DNA of 59,553 nt from Hyphomicrobium sp. (GCA_013141015.1 JABFRT010000016.1:1-59553), one strand, 5' to 3'; numbered from the stretch's first letter, positions 29,908-39,775 are shown. Numbers and translations are program-made. Notes: a model not told the origin generated them from the letters alone.

Positions 29908-32298
29908 ATGGGGTGGTTCAGACGCCATAGGTCTGGCGCGCCCAGCGAGCAGGCAGGCTCCGGCTTGACGCCGCCGCCCTTGCCGCAGCCCTTTCAGGCG
30001 CTTTCCGATTTTGCATTCCGCCCCGCATCTGCTTTTGCAGCCGCTGGTCCAAGCCTCGCACCGTCGAGCGTACCGGTGAAGCGCAACCTTGTGCGCCGCC
30101 TGTTTGCGCGATTGCCGTTCAAATACCGCGTCATGGTGTTGGTGCCGGCGGTCGGTGCGCTGGGCACGATCGTCTCGCTGTTCACGATGATGATCTACTA
30201 CACGGTGACGTTCCCGCATCCACTGTCGATGCGCAGCAAGGAACGTGCGCCGGTTATCCGTATTCTGGCGCGCGATGGTTCTGTGTTGGCGGAACGCGGT
30301 GCCGCAGCTGACTATATGCCGCTCGATCTGCTTCCGCGGCATGTGCAGGGTGCTGTTGTCGCGACCGAGGACCGGCGCTTCTATGATCACTATGGTCTCG
30401 ATCCGATTGGCCTTGTGCGGGCGTTCTTTACGAACCTGCGCGCAGGGCGCTTCGCGCAAGGCGGTTCAACGCTGACGCAACAGCTGGCCAAGAACTTGTT
30501 TTTGACGCCTGACCGGACGTTGTCGCGCAAGGTTGAGGAACTCGGCCTGGCGCTGTGGCTGGAGCTGAGACTATCGAAGGCCGACATTCTCGAGCTGTAT
30601 CTCAACCGCGTCTATTTCGGTGGCGGCGCTTATGGCATTGAAGCCGCAAGCCAGCGCTATTTCGATAAGTCGGCGCGGGAGATGACGATTGCCGAAGCGG
30701 CTCTCATCGCTGGGCTGCTTAAAGCGCCGTCGAAGTATTCACCTGCCGCAAGCCCCGGTGCCGCGCGCGCGCGAAGCCGCATTGTGCTGGCGAAGATGCT
30801 TGAAGCGGGCGTGATCACGCCGGAAGACGAGCGCAAAGCGCTTGAAGAGCGTATCGTTTTCCATGAGCCGAAGTCACAAAAGGATACGACCGGCATCGAA
30901 TACGCCATCGATTTTGTGCTGGAACGCTTGCCGCCATTGTTGGGCGGGGGACATGCCGAAGTTGTGGTTGAGACGACGCTGGACGCTAATTTGCAGCGCC
31001 GCGCCAACGACATCGTGCGCCAAGCGCTGCTCAAACAGGGCGATGCGCTGGGTGTTTCTCAAGCCGCCGTGGCCGTGCTCGATACCGACGGTGGTATTCG
31101 CGCGCTGGTCGGTGGACGCAACTACGCCGAAAGCCAGTTCAACCGCGCGGTCAAGGCGCGCCGTCAGCCGGGCTCTGCCTTCAAGCCGTTCGTCTATTTG
31201 GCGGCGCTTGAGACGGGCCTGACACCCGACAGCATTACGCACGATTTGCCACTGTCGATTGATGGTTGGGCGCCGCGCAACGACAACGGCCAGTATGTCG
31301 GCGAGATCACGCTGCGCCGGGCTTTGGCGCAATCGGTCAATACGGTCGCTGTGCGGCTCAACCAATCGATTGGCCGCGGACGGACTGTCACTGCTGCGCA
31401 CCGCTTAGGCGTGAAAAGCGAATTGCGCGATGACGCGTCGCTGCCGCTTGGCACGTCGGAAGTCACGCTACTTGAAATGACCGGCGCCTACGGTGTGTTC
31501 AGCAACGGCGGCACGGCAATCGAGCCGCATGCCATCCGCCGCGTGCGCATGAGTTCGGGCCGCGTGCTGTTTGCGCGCGATGTGCCGCGCACCGCGCAAA
31601 TTATTGACCCGCTGGTGGTCGGCGCGATGAACGACATGCTCAATGCGGCGCTAGTATCTGGCACGGGCAAGCGGGCCGGCATTGCCAATCATCCAGCCGC
31701 CGGTAAGACCGGCACAACGCAAGATTTCCGCGATGCTTGGTTTATCGGTTACACCAGCCACCTGACGGGCGGCGTATGGATCGGCAACGACAACGGCAAG
31801 GCGATGAACCGGGCGATGGGCGGTGGACTTCCGGCAGATATCTGGCGGCAGATTATGGACGTTGCGCACGACGGAAAGGCACCGCTCGCATTGCCCGGCA
31901 CAATGCGCCAGATGCCAAGTCCGGCATCCAGCCAAGGGCTTGGCATTGCGGAACCGCAAATATCTTCGGTGCCCGGCCGGCCCGTGCAGCCGGCGTCCCG
32001 CACGCCGCGCGTTGACCGCATTATCGAAACATTGCCCTGGCTCTCAGGAGATGCCGTGGCCGGCGATGCCGCGACGGCACCAACGCCGGCTGCTGTGCCC
32101 GGCGCGACCATTGCGGCCAATGGACGGATTAAAGTCTTGCCGCCGCAACCGGTGATGCCGGCGGAGCGGATCGGTGAAGATTTTATTGCCAAAGCACTGG
32201 CAGAGAGTGAAGCCGCTGATGCGACGCAGGTCGCAGAGGATCAACCGGCCAAGCGCGAGCGTCCTCGCGGGATGATGTCTCTCGGTGGCTGGTGGTAA
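29908..32298 (+). CDS. Penicillin-binding protein 1A
   Basis: This 796-residue bifunctional peptidoglycan synthase has an N-terminal cytoplasmic Pro-rich tail, one membrane anchor (about 75-100) and then the transglycosylase domain (GT51: EDRRFYDHYG near 154 with catalytic Glu, GGSTLTQQLAKN near 185). The transpeptidase follows with SAFK near 422, SVN near 476 and KTGTTQD near 599. The C terminus is Pro/Ala-rich. It builds the glycan strands and crosslinks. The first in-frame ATG upstream lacks a good start site, so 29908 is preferred. Confidence 0.93.
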   Translation: MGWFRRHRSGAPSEQAGSGLTPPPLPQPFQALSDFAFRPASAFAAAGPSLAPSSVPVKRNLVRRLFARLPFKYRVMVLVPAVGALGTIVSLFTMMIYYTVTFPHPLSMRSKERAPVIRILARDGSVLAERGAAADYMPLDLLPRHVQGAVVATEDRRFYDHYGLDPIGLVRAFFTNLRAGRFAQGGSTLTQQLAKNLFLTPDRTLSRKVEELGLALWLELRLSKADILELYLNRVYFGGGAYGIEAASQRYFDKSAREMTIAEAALIAGLLKAPSKYSPAASPGAARARSRIVLAKMLEAGVITPEDERKALEERIVFHEPKSQKDTTGIEYAIDFVLERLPPLLGGGHAEVVVETTLDANLQRRANDIVRQALLKQGDALGVSQAAVAVLDTDGGIRALVGGRNYAESQFNRAVKARRQPGSAFKPFVYLAALETGLTPDSITHDLPLSIDGWAPRNDNGQYVGEITLRRALAQSVNTVAVRLNQSIGRGRTVTAAHRLGVKSELRDDASLPLGTSEVTLLEMTGAYGVFSNGGTAIEPHAIRRVRMSSGRVLFARDVPRTAQIIDPLVVGAMNDMLNAALVSGTGKRAGIANHPAAGKTGTTQDFRDAWFIGYTSHLTGGVWIGNDNGKAMNRAMGGGLPADIWRQIMDVAHDGKAPLALPGTMRQMPSPASSQGLGIAEPQISSVPGRPVQPASRTPRVDRIIETLPWLSGDAVAGDAATAPTPAAVPGATIAANGRIKVLPPQPVMPAERIGEDFIAKALAESEAADATQVAEDQPAKRERPRGMMSLGGWW

Positions 32299-32311
32299 GG
32301 CGGCGGTAGCC

Positions 32312-33118
32312 TCAGGCTTCGCTGGCGCCGTCAATCGATGCGCCATAGCGGTGCAGATCGTGGCCGTAGATTTGCAGCCAGGTCTTGGCTGCGGCGTAAT
32401 CCGGATCAGCTTTTGCAACAAGAGCCCAGAAGCGCGGCCCATGATTCATTTCGGCCAAATGTGCAACTTCGTGAGCGGCGACGTAATCGAGAATGTGCGG
32501 CGGCGCCAGGATCAGACGCCAGGAGAACGATAGAATACTGGTGGTTGAGCAGGATCCCCAACGGCTCGTTTGATCGCGCACGGCGATGCGTTTGGCTTTG
32601 AGGTTCAAGGCCGTTGTGTGGTGCGCAACGCGTTTGCCAAGATCGCGGCGGGCCTCTTCAAACAACCAGTCGCGCAGCCGCCGCGGCGCCGTGTCGAGGG
32701 AACCGGGTACGCGGATTTCCGGGCGATGGCCCGCAACAGCGACAACCGAAACAATGCGCGTGCCGGGTGCGCCGGTGAATACGATTTTGTGCGGCTCCCC
32801 GCGTAGCGGCATTGCGGCGCTATCGCGGAACGGAACCGGGTCGGGCAGGCTATCGAGGCGTTCGCGCACCCAATCGATATGGCGGCTGAGGAACGTACCT
32901 GCTTCATCAAGATCGCATTGCACGGGAATGGTGACGATGACCGAGCGGCTTGTACGGCTGATGCGCAGCGTGAGGCGGCGTGCTCCAGGATGACGGCGCA
33001 CCTGGACTTGAGCGCTGATATCTTCAAGACCGCCCACCATCTTCTTCGACGCCGCGGTTTTCCGTTTCGCGGAAACCGGTGGCGATTTGGAAGACGCTGG
33101 CGCTCTGGCCTTCCGCAT
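32312..33118 (-). CDS. YgjP-like metallopeptidase domain protein (DUF45)
   Basis: This 268-residue protein belongs to the YgjP/DUF45 zinc-peptidase group related to SprT. It has the pattern RDQTSRWGSCSTTSILSFSWRLILAP, then the zinc site AAHEVAHLAEMNHGPRFW (near residue 216). ATG 33118 has AGAGG upstream; the longer open frame before it is not conserved-looking. The substrate is unknown. It converges with the PBP1A gene. Confidence 0.88.
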   Translation of the reverse strand: MRKARAPASSKSPPVSAKRKTAASKKMVGGLEDISAQVQVRRHPGARRLTLRISRTSRSVIVTIPVQCDLDEAGTFLSRHIDWVRERLDSLPDPVPFRDSAAMPLRGEPHKIVFTGAPGTRIVSVVAVAGHRPEIRVPGSLDTAPRRLRDWLFEEARRDLGKRVAHHTTALNLKAKRIAVRDQTSRWGSCSTTSILSFSWRLILAPPHILDYVAAHEVAHLAEMNHGPRFWALVAKADPDYAAAKTWLQIYGHDLHRYGASIDGASEA

Positions 33119-33315
33119 GCGTGATGACCTCTGTCGAAATAAAAACTGAAAAACGTCTTCGAAGAACTGCACGTGTCTAAACACCATGACCGATGTGCGA
33201 GCACAGCACAACTGTTCCCGTAGCAAGCTTCGTTACGGCGAACCAGCGTGAATGTGTAGATGTGATCTCGACATTATCAAGTGTGGCGCGTCAGTCGCAG
33301 ACGTGTTGCGCCCGC

Positions 33316-33927
33316 TTATGGTAATGCAGCGTCGAGGGCGCGTGCCAGTTCATCGACATTGGTGGTGTGCGGAATTGGTGCCATGAACACACCATCCTTG
33401 CCCATCAGGTAAAACATTGCAGAGTGATCGAACGAGTAGCTGTCTGGCGATTTCTCATCGACAATTTTCTGATAGTAGACGCGATACGACTTCGCAGCCG
33501 CAGCAAGCTCTTCCGCCGATCCCGACAATCCGACGAGGCGCGGGTGAAAACTTTTTAAATACTCAGCAAGTTTGCTGGGTGTGTCTCTTGCACTGTCGAG
33601 TGTGATGAACACCGGCACCACATCGGAGGCTTTTGCGCCAATTTTATCGAGTGCTGCGGTCATGACCTGCAAACCCGACGGGCAAATGTCCGGACAATGG
33701 GTGAAGCCAAAGAACACCAGCGCATAGCGGCCGAGAAAATCCTTCTCTGTGACCCGCTTTCCGGTGTGATCGGTCAATGTAAACGGACCGCCGATCAATG
33801 GCTTGCCGGTGACGACCGCTTTAGAGCCGCCCGGTGGCGGGCCAAAGCCCGTGGTGGTGGAGATGGCGGCAATCGCGCCGCCCGCTATCAGGCCCGCAAG
33901 CACAAGTCCAATGGTCCGGCCGTTCAT
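33316..33927 (-). CDS. SCO1/SenC-family copper protein
   Basis: This 203-residue membrane-anchored thioredoxin-fold protein delivers copper to, or reduces, cytochrome oxidase CuA. An N-terminal anchor (about 5-25) precedes the thioredoxin domain with THCPDICPSG (Cys78, Cys82) and the copper ligand His168 in YSFDHSAMF. ATG 33927 has GGAGAC upstream. It is divergent from regB with about 160 bases between. In Rhodobacter and its relatives the SCO gene is linked to regA/regB (prrC), so the arrangement is meaningful. Confidence 0.93.
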   Translation of the reverse strand: MNGRTIGLVLAGLIAGGAIAAISTTTGFGPPPGGSKAVVTGKPLIGGPFTLTDHTGKRVTEKDFLGRYALVFFGFTHCPDICPSGLQVMTAALDKIGAKASDVVPVFITLDSARDTPSKLAEYLKSFHPRLVGLSGSAEELAAAAKSYRVYYQKIVDEKSPDSYSFDHSAMFYLMGKDGVFMAPIPHTTNVDELARALDAALP

Positions 33928-34090
33928 AAGCTTGAAGTCTCCAGGCGCAATTGAGTATGCAAGGGGCAGACTTTGGGCGATTGGTGCGGCGGAAACAAGC
34001 ACAAGGGTGCTGCGGCGTGCCGTCACCGTGGTGCGGCAGAGATACCTCTGACGAAAGACGCGACGACAAGAGAAGCGGAACGCAGGCGTG

Positions 34091-35515
34091 ATGAATCAAG
34101 GTAAGGTGACGGCTACGCGCCCTAAGCCGGGCATTCGCGGCATTGTCAATGATCGCGAGAGCCAATTGCGTCTCGTCACCAGTGTGCGGCTGCGTTGGGC
34201 CGCCGTGCTCGGCCAGTTGGTCACAATCGCGGTCGTGATGGGTGTCTACGGTTTTCCGCTCGAGGTTGGCAGCTGCCTCGTGCTGATTGCCATGTCGGCT
34301 TGGCTCAACGTGTTTTTGTCCATCCGCTATCCGGCCCGGCACCGGTTCAGCACCACAATTGCGACCGCGCTGCTGATCTATGATCTTATTCAGCTGGCGG
34401 CGCTGCTATATTTCACTGGCGGCATCCAGAACCCGTTTGTGGTGTTGCTGGCGGCCCCGGTAACGGTTGCTGCATCGACCTTGCCTCCGCGCCACACCAT
34501 TCTGCTGGGGCTGCTGGTGATGGGCGCCGCAACAGTTTTGATTTTTCAGTATTATCCGCTGCCCTGGTATCAGGGGCTGAGGATCGAACTGCCGCGCGAT
34601 TATAAGTTTGCAATACTTGCGGCGCTTGGCGCGTCAATGGGCTTCCTGGCATTTTACACGTGGCGTTTGAACAAAGAAGCCCGGCAAATGTCGGCGGCGC
34701 TGGCGGCAACCGACATGGTGCTTGCCAGTGAGCAGCGGTTGCACGCGCTGGACGGGCTGGCAGCTGCAGCGGCGCATGAGCTGGGCACGCCGTTGTCGAC
34801 CATCGTGCTTGTCGCCAAAGAGCTTGAGCACGAATTGGGGCCCGATAGCCGCTATCGCGAGGATCTGCAGCTTTTACATGCCCAGGCCAAACGCTGCCGC
34901 GAAATCCTGCAAAAGCTGACGCGCAGTCCTGATGAACAAGATCCGATGCACGCCAGCATCTCCATCAAGGAAGTGCTCGACGAAGCCGCGTCAGCATACC
35001 GCTTGACCGGCAAGCGCGTGGTCATCTCGGTGCATCCACTGGCCGGTTCCACCAGCAATGATGCGGGCGGGACAGAAATTGGCGAGCCACTCGGACATCG
35101 GCGGCCAGGCGTCATATATGGGCTTGGCAACATCATCGAGAACGCTGTCGGGTTTGCCGCGTCTGAAGTTCAGATCGATGCGCGCTGGTCGGCGACGGAA
35201 GTCAGCGTTACCATCTCTGACGATGGACCGGGATTTGCAGCTGAATTGATGGATACGATTGGCGAGCCCTACGTCACCAGCCGTCGTTATCAGGACAGGG
35301 GCGACAAGGGTCACTCGGGTCTCGGTCTCGGGTTCTTTATCGCCAAAACACTGCTCGAGCGTTCAGGCGCCAGCGTCAACTTTTCAAATCGCGCCGAGCC
35401 GTTGACGGGCGCCATCATTCAAATCGTTTGGCCGCGGGCGGCTTTCGAGTTGAAGCCCGGAGATTTTGAATGGCCGGGCAGCACCGGCGCCAAGCGGCCG
35501 CTCGCCACGAGTTGA
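34091..35515 (+). CDS. regB: Redox sensor histidine kinase RegB/PrrB/ActS
   Basis: This 474-residue sensor kinase has six membrane segments in its first 200 residues; the loop FTGGIQNPFVVLL is the quinone-sensing hallmark. The H-box AAAHELGTPLSTI has the phosphorylated His229, and the conserved redox cysteine in AKRCREIL is Cys269. The ATPase has NIIENAVGFA, DDGPGF and GLGLGFFIA. It should respond to oxygen and quinone state and phosphorylate RegA. The ATG is preceded by a GTG codon in frame. Confidence 0.95.
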   Translation: MNQGKVTATRPKPGIRGIVNDRESQLRLVTSVRLRWAAVLGQLVTIAVVMGVYGFPLEVGSCLVLIAMSAWLNVFLSIRYPARHRFSTTIATALLIYDLIQLAALLYFTGGIQNPFVVLLAAPVTVAASTLPPRHTILLGLLVMGAATVLIFQYYPLPWYQGLRIELPRDYKFAILAALGASMGFLAFYTWRLNKEARQMSAALAATDMVLASEQRLHALDGLAAAAAHELGTPLSTIVLVAKELEHELGPDSRYREDLQLLHAQAKRCREILQKLTRSPDEQDPMHASISIKEVLDEAASAYRLTGKRVVISVHPLAGSTSNDAGGTEIGEPLGHRRPGVIYGLGNIIENAVGFAASEVQIDARWSATEVSVTISDDGPGFAAELMDTIGEPYVTSRRYQDRGDKGHSGLGLGFFIAKTLLERSGASVNFSNRAEPLTGAIIQIVWPRAAFELKPGDFEWPGSTGAKRPLATS

Positions 35516-35767
35516 ACCGCTCAGACTAAGGTCGGAGATGCGGGCCGCCTCGCGTTGGCGCTGGACGGGCAAAATTGAGGCAAATCCGGCTGTGGTTCTG
35601 GCCTGGAGAGGTTAACGGCCTCTTTTGGCGCCGATTGTTGCTCCGATAGTCGAGAAAGTAACCCTGCCCGGCGTTTTTCCGTGCAACAAGGGGTTGCGCC
35701 TGCGAAGGCGGCGTTGGAATATGAACACGCTGCACAATAATGGGGACGTTGAACCCCGGAGGACGCC

Positions 35768-36334
35768 TTGGCCACCGAAGACCTTTCCTTCAAACAAGAT
35801 GAATTGCCGGCTGACCGGTCGCTTGTGATTGTCGATGATGATCGCGCGTTCCTGCAGCGCTTGGCGCGCGCAATGGAGTTGCGCGGCTTTGAGGTTCGCT
35901 TTGGTCATTCCGTGGCCGAAGGCGTTGATCTGATCCGCGCTAAACCGCCGGCATTCGCGGTGGTTGATATGCGGCTTGAAGATGGAACAGGTCTTGACGT
36001 GATCGCTGAGCTGGCGCGGGTGCGGCCTGACTCGCGCGCCATCGTGCTGACCGGCTATGGAAATATCGCAACCGCGGTGTCTGCTGTGAAGCTCGGCGCG
36101 GTTGACTATCTGGCCAAGCCCGCTGACGCCGACGACGTGACCGATGCGCTGTTGGCACCATCCGATTCAAAGGCACCGCCGCCCGATAACCCAATGTCGG
36201 CTGACCGCGTGCGCTGGGAACACATTCAGCGCGTCTATGAGCTGTGCAACCGTAACGTCTCGGAAACGGCGCGCCGCTTGAATATGCACCGCCGCACGTT
36301 GCAGCGCATTCTTGCCAAGCGCGCGCCGAAGTAG
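35768..36334 (+). CDS. regA: Redox response regulator RegA/PrrA/ActR
   Basis: This 188-residue response regulator has receiver residues DDD at 23-25, phospho-acceptor Asp67 in VVDMRLEDG and Lys in YLAKPADADD. The C-terminal Fis-type helix-turn-helix, NVSETARRLNMHRRTLQRIL, is nearly identical to known RegA/ActR proteins. The start TTG 35768 has GGAGGAC upstream. About 250 bases separate it from regB, so it may be transcribed separately. It controls respiration, CO2 and nitrogen fixation genes in relatives. Confidence 0.95.
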   Translation: MATEDLSFKQDELPADRSLVIVDDDRAFLQRLARAMELRGFEVRFGHSVAEGVDLIRAKPPAFAVVDMRLEDGTGLDVIAELARVRPDSRAIVLTGYGNIATAVSAVKLGAVDYLAKPADADDVTDALLAPSDSKAPPPDNPMSADRVRWEHIQRVYELCNRNVSETARRLNMHRRTLQRILAKRAPK

Positions 36335-36372
36335 ATCTTCACCGCGCTGAGCGGCACCACAACGGCCACCCA

Positions 36373-36855
36373 TTAGACAACCGGTAGTCCGGGGTCGCCA
36401 ACCGCGTGCAGACGGCGCGCGGCCATAAGTGCGAATGACAACATCACGGCTTTGCGCCGCGCCGCAGAGAGTGGGTGATGTGGGGCGGCCCGCATAATCT
36501 CGCCGCCATACGCATCAGCGAAGATCAGTCCGGTATCCTCAGGCAGAATTTCCGCCGGAAAATCAGGCGCGACTGCAAACAAAAGCGCATCGCAGTAATC
36601 GCGGTACTCCGGCCATTTTTGATCGCAGCGGAAGTCGGCTATGCTCGACTTGATTTCAACGATCCAGATCGCGCCCTGCGGATTTATAGCAATCACATCA
36701 GCGCGCCGGTTATTGGCCAGCGGCATCTCGCTGAGGCTTGCGAACGCGTGCGCGCGCAGCAAGCGCTGAACGCCGCGCAGGATCGCTGCTGCTCCGGCTG
36801 CAATTTGCTGTGCATCGGTAGAAATATTCATGGGCGTTGAATCGTTGTCGGTCAT
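36373..36855 (-). CDS. mmcB: MmcB-family DNA repair protein
   Basis: This 160-residue protein shows the MmcB pattern: LLRAHAFASLSEMPLANNRRADVIAI, WIVEIKSSIADFRCDQKWPEY and GLIFADAYGGEIM. The D...EIK motif fits a PD-(D/E)XK nuclease-like core. In Caulobacter MmcB belongs to the SOS-independent mitomycin response. It is convergent with regA and divergent from the Lon-like gene. Confidence 0.92.
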   Translation of the reverse strand: MTDNDSTPMNISTDAQQIAAGAAAILRGVQRLLRAHAFASLSEMPLANNRRADVIAINPQGAIWIVEIKSSIADFRCDQKWPEYRDYCDALLFAVAPDFPAEILPEDTGLIFADAYGGEIMRAAPHHPLSAARRKAVMLSFALMAARRLHAVGDPGLPVV

Positions 36856-36977
36856 GGTGCCGCCATTATGCCAGTGAGAAAAGGATGCTCAAGCTGCCGG
36901 CGGGGGTAGCGGGCGTCATTTACCAAACATGAGAGACCTGATCGTTCGGGTCCAATCAATTATGGGGCGGCCGTAGA

Positions 36978-38864
36978 ATGCTATTTTGGCGCGCGAAATC
37001 CGCAAAACAGACTGCCGGCGTGGCACCTGATGTCACATCTGCGACCAGCGAAGAGCCCATCGCCACGTTCACGCCCGCCGATGAGCCGGAAGGGGAAGAT
37101 AAGCCACCGGTCCCGATGGCCAAGTTGTTTGACATCTCACCGGCGAAAAAAGCCGAGCCGGGTGACGGCGTCGATAATGTGGTGGCACTCGCGCCGGCAC
37201 GCTTGTCGGAACGGCTGGCTGAAGCCGGTGTGAAGCGGCGTGCCGCTGATACGGCTGATACGGGTGACGCGGAGGAGGAAGAGGTCGCGGACCGTGTGGT
37301 GGCGATGACGCCACCTGTTGCGCGCGATCCGGGCGTGGATGAGGTCATTACGCCGGGCGATGCGATTGCCGCGCCGGGACAGAGCCGCGCCCTGAGCGCG
37401 TTGCGTGACAGTCTGAGTGATCCCCGCAGCGGGTCGCACGTGTTGGTGCTCGGGTCAGCCGGAACCGGCCGGCGGCCGGCGGCGATCAGCCTTGCTGCCG
37501 AAATTGCAAAATTGCACACGCCACCGCGCGATTGGATATATGCCGCGACCGGGCGCACGGGTGATCAGCTGCAAGCCTACAGTGTACCAGCGGGTACGGC
37601 GCAGCGCTTCGTTCGTGATGTGCAAGATGCGCTCTCGAAGTCGTCGGCCATGTTGGCGCGGCTCATTGCCAGCGATACGCATCAAATGTCGGTCGCCGTC
37701 CTGGAAGAAGAGCACCGCCAGCGCAGCAGCGCGCCCATCGATCATTTGAAGCGCCGCGCTGAAGCGCAGAATATTGCGCTTGTGAAAACCAGCGAGGGTT
37801 TTGCCTTAGCGCCGATGCACGACGGCCGGGTGGTCAAGGCTGACGTTTTCCGCGCACTGCCGGAATCTTTGCAGCGCGATGTCGAAAGCAAAGTGACGGT
37901 TCTTGAAAGTGAATTACAGGCGCTGCTTGGCGCCGTGCCCGGCAATGACGTTGCCACCGATGACCGGCACTTGGCGCTGTGCCATCAGACTGCGGAACGG
38001 GCGGTTAAACCGAATCTTGCGGTCGCCCGCAAACTGTTCAACGGCGACACAAAAGTCGCCGAGGCGTTCGACGCAATCGAAGCCGGGTGGACCCGCCGTG
38101 CAACCGACATCGTCCGCCGGTTGGGCGACGGTGCCGGCGAGGGTTACGGTGAAGGACTACCGATTACCCTGCCGGGATTGCAGGCGATTGGCGGCCATTC
38201 CGGTGACGGCGCGCCGGTCGTGGTTGCGCGGTCTGTGGGTGCGGCTGACCTGCTGGGCGAGATCGGCCGCGACGCCACGGGAACGATTGCTGTTCGCCCG
38301 GGACATCTGGCGCGCGCCAACGGCGGTTTCTTGATTGTCGATGCGTGGCGTCTGGCAGCCGATCCACAAGCCTGGGCGGCCTTGAGTGCGGCCCTTGAAA
38401 CGGAAATGCTGCAACCCCTCTCAGCGCCTGGTATTGCCGTTTCGGCGGAGGCTGTGCCGCTGGCATTCAAACTGGTCTTGATTGCCGAAAGCAGTTCGTT
38501 CGCCAAACTCAAAGCCATTGATCCACGCATTGCCCAGTACTTCGGGGCCGTGGTCAATTTTGAAAGCGATGCAGCGGCCGTCGATATCAGCGAAGACGCA
38601 TTTGCTGTCTGGGCGGCCGCGCTGTCAGACGCAGCTGGCTTTCGTAAGTTGTCGGCTGTGACGGCCAGCGAACTGTATGATGACGCGCGCGCACGCGCAG
38701 GTGATCTGTCACGCGTGTCGCTCGATATTGCAACGCTCGTCCAAACCTTGCGCGCCGCCGATGCGCTCGCTGCCGCGGCTGCCCGCGATCATATTGCAAG
38801 CGCCGATATCAAGAGCGCCATTGCGCGGCGCGGTGATATCAAAGCCTGTGAAATGCAGCCATGA
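36978..38864 (+). CDS. Lon-like AAA protein without protease domain and with a changed P-loop
   Basis: The product has 628 residues. After an acidic, disordered tail (about 1-120) come AAA_32/LonB-type features: AAPGQSRALSALRDSL, the P-loop region LGSAGTGRRPAA at 158-168, PPRDWIYAATGR...VPAG near 178-200, LKRRAEAQNIALV and ANGGFLIVDAWRL near 448. In the P-loop the invariant Lys is Arg165 (G-S-A-G-T-G-R-R), so normal ATP hydrolysis is doubtful. The Ser-Lys protease domain that LonB-type proteins carry at the C terminus is absent. The stop overlaps the next start (ATGA), so the two genes are coupled. It may be a scaffold or a regulator rather than a protease. Confidence 0.75.
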   Translation: MLFWRAKSAKQTAGVAPDVTSATSEEPIATFTPADEPEGEDKPPVPMAKLFDISPAKKAEPGDGVDNVVALAPARLSERLAEAGVKRRAADTADTGDAEEEEVADRVVAMTPPVARDPGVDEVITPGDAIAAPGQSRALSALRDSLSDPRSGSHVLVLGSAGTGRRPAAISLAAEIAKLHTPPRDWIYAATGRTGDQLQAYSVPAGTAQRFVRDVQDALSKSSAMLARLIASDTHQMSVAVLEEEHRQRSSAPIDHLKRRAEAQNIALVKTSEGFALAPMHDGRVVKADVFRALPESLQRDVESKVTVLESELQALLGAVPGNDVATDDRHLALCHQTAERAVKPNLAVARKLFNGDTKVAEAFDAIEAGWTRRATDIVRRLGDGAGEGYGEGLPITLPGLQAIGGHSGDGAPVVVARSVGAADLLGEIGRDATGTIAVRPGHLARANGGFLIVDAWRLAADPQAWAALSAALETEMLQPLSAPGIAVSAEAVPLAFKLVLIAESSSFAKLKAIDPRIAQYFGAVVNFESDAAAVDISEDAFAVWAAALSDAAGFRKLSAVTASELYDDARARAGDLSRVSLDIATLVQTLRAADALAAAAARDHIASADIKSAIARRGDIKACEMQP

Positions 38865-39724
38865 TCGCTCACGTCGCTGAAGCGTCGGAAGCCAGCGGCC
38901 GGGTGCTGTTGTGGCTTGATCCGGGAGCGGTTTCGATGCCGCAAACGTTTGATGCATCGGTCCGTATTGCGTCAGCTTTTGCAGCCGATTTGGAAACCGT
39001 GGTTATTGACGGCCCGTCGGCTTCCGAAATCGGCGACGTGCCGGCAGCCTATGTGTCGTTGCTCGGAAGGCCCCGCGATCAGCGCTTGGGGCTAACGCCT
39101 GTGCCACTGGCGCGCGACCTGCTGGCCGAACGTCAGCGCCGTGAAGTGGGCGAACGGGCGGAGCGCGCGCGGGTCAACGTCAGTCATGCGTCGGCTGGCG
39201 GGGACGCCATCGACCGGTTGGCTGAAATGTGCCTGATGCGCGGCCCTTGGAATATCGTGGCCGTGTCGCGTCCGCCGTCTCAAGAGCTGCCAGCAATACT
39301 CAGTTCCATTCTTGCCAACGTCAGCGGCGCAACGGGCGTTGTGGTTGCGGGGCGGCGGTCTGCAGCGCTTCGCCCCGATGTTGCTGTGGTCGTGGAGGAC
39401 GCTGAGCGTATGCCGTCGATGTTGCGCGCGGCTGACCGGTTGGTCATGCCGGGCGGGCGCATTCACGTAATGATTGCCGCGGAAACGGCAGCCGCCTACG
39501 ACGAACTTGAAGCGCAAGTGCGGCTTGTGACGGCCGGCGCCCACAATTGCGTGCATCATGCGGGCGGACCTGACTACGGCATTCCAGGCGCACTCGACGA
39601 CACGTTGTTTGCCCTTCGTCCAGGTTTCATCATCGCCCGCTTCGGTGGAACGCTGCTCGGCGATACGCGCGCACTGTCGCGGCTGCTCGGTCTCGCGCCA
39701 GGTCCGTTCCTGCTGGTCCGGTGA
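38861..39724 (+). CDS. Unknown protein coupled to the Lon-like AAA gene
   Basis: This is a 287-residue cytoplasmic protein that starts in the last bases of the Lon-like gene (ATGA overlap). It has no signal peptide or membrane segment. It looks like two alpha/beta halves with hydrophobic strands (GRVLLWLD, WNIVAVSRPP, GVVVAGRRSA, DVAVVVEDA), which vaguely recalls a universal-stress-protein-like fold; this is only an impression. The tight coupling suggests that both products act together. Nothing in it indicates the missing protease. Confidence 0.7.
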   Translation: MIAHVAEASEASGRVLLWLDPGAVSMPQTFDASVRIASAFAADLETVVIDGPSASEIGDVPAAYVSLLGRPRDQRLGLTPVPLARDLLAERQRREVGERAERARVNVSHASAGGDAIDRLAEMCLMRGPWNIVAVSRPPSQELPAILSSILANVSGATGVVVAGRRSAALRPDVAVVVEDAERMPSMLRAADRLVMPGGRIHVMIAAETAAAYDELEAQVRLVTAGAHNCVHHAGGPDYGIPGALDDTLFALRPGFIIARFGGTLLGDTRALSRLLGLAPGPFLLVR

Positions 39725-39775
39725 CTTTTTCGGCTAGGGCCTGTCGGGCTTTGACTGAATCATAGACGGACCCTG

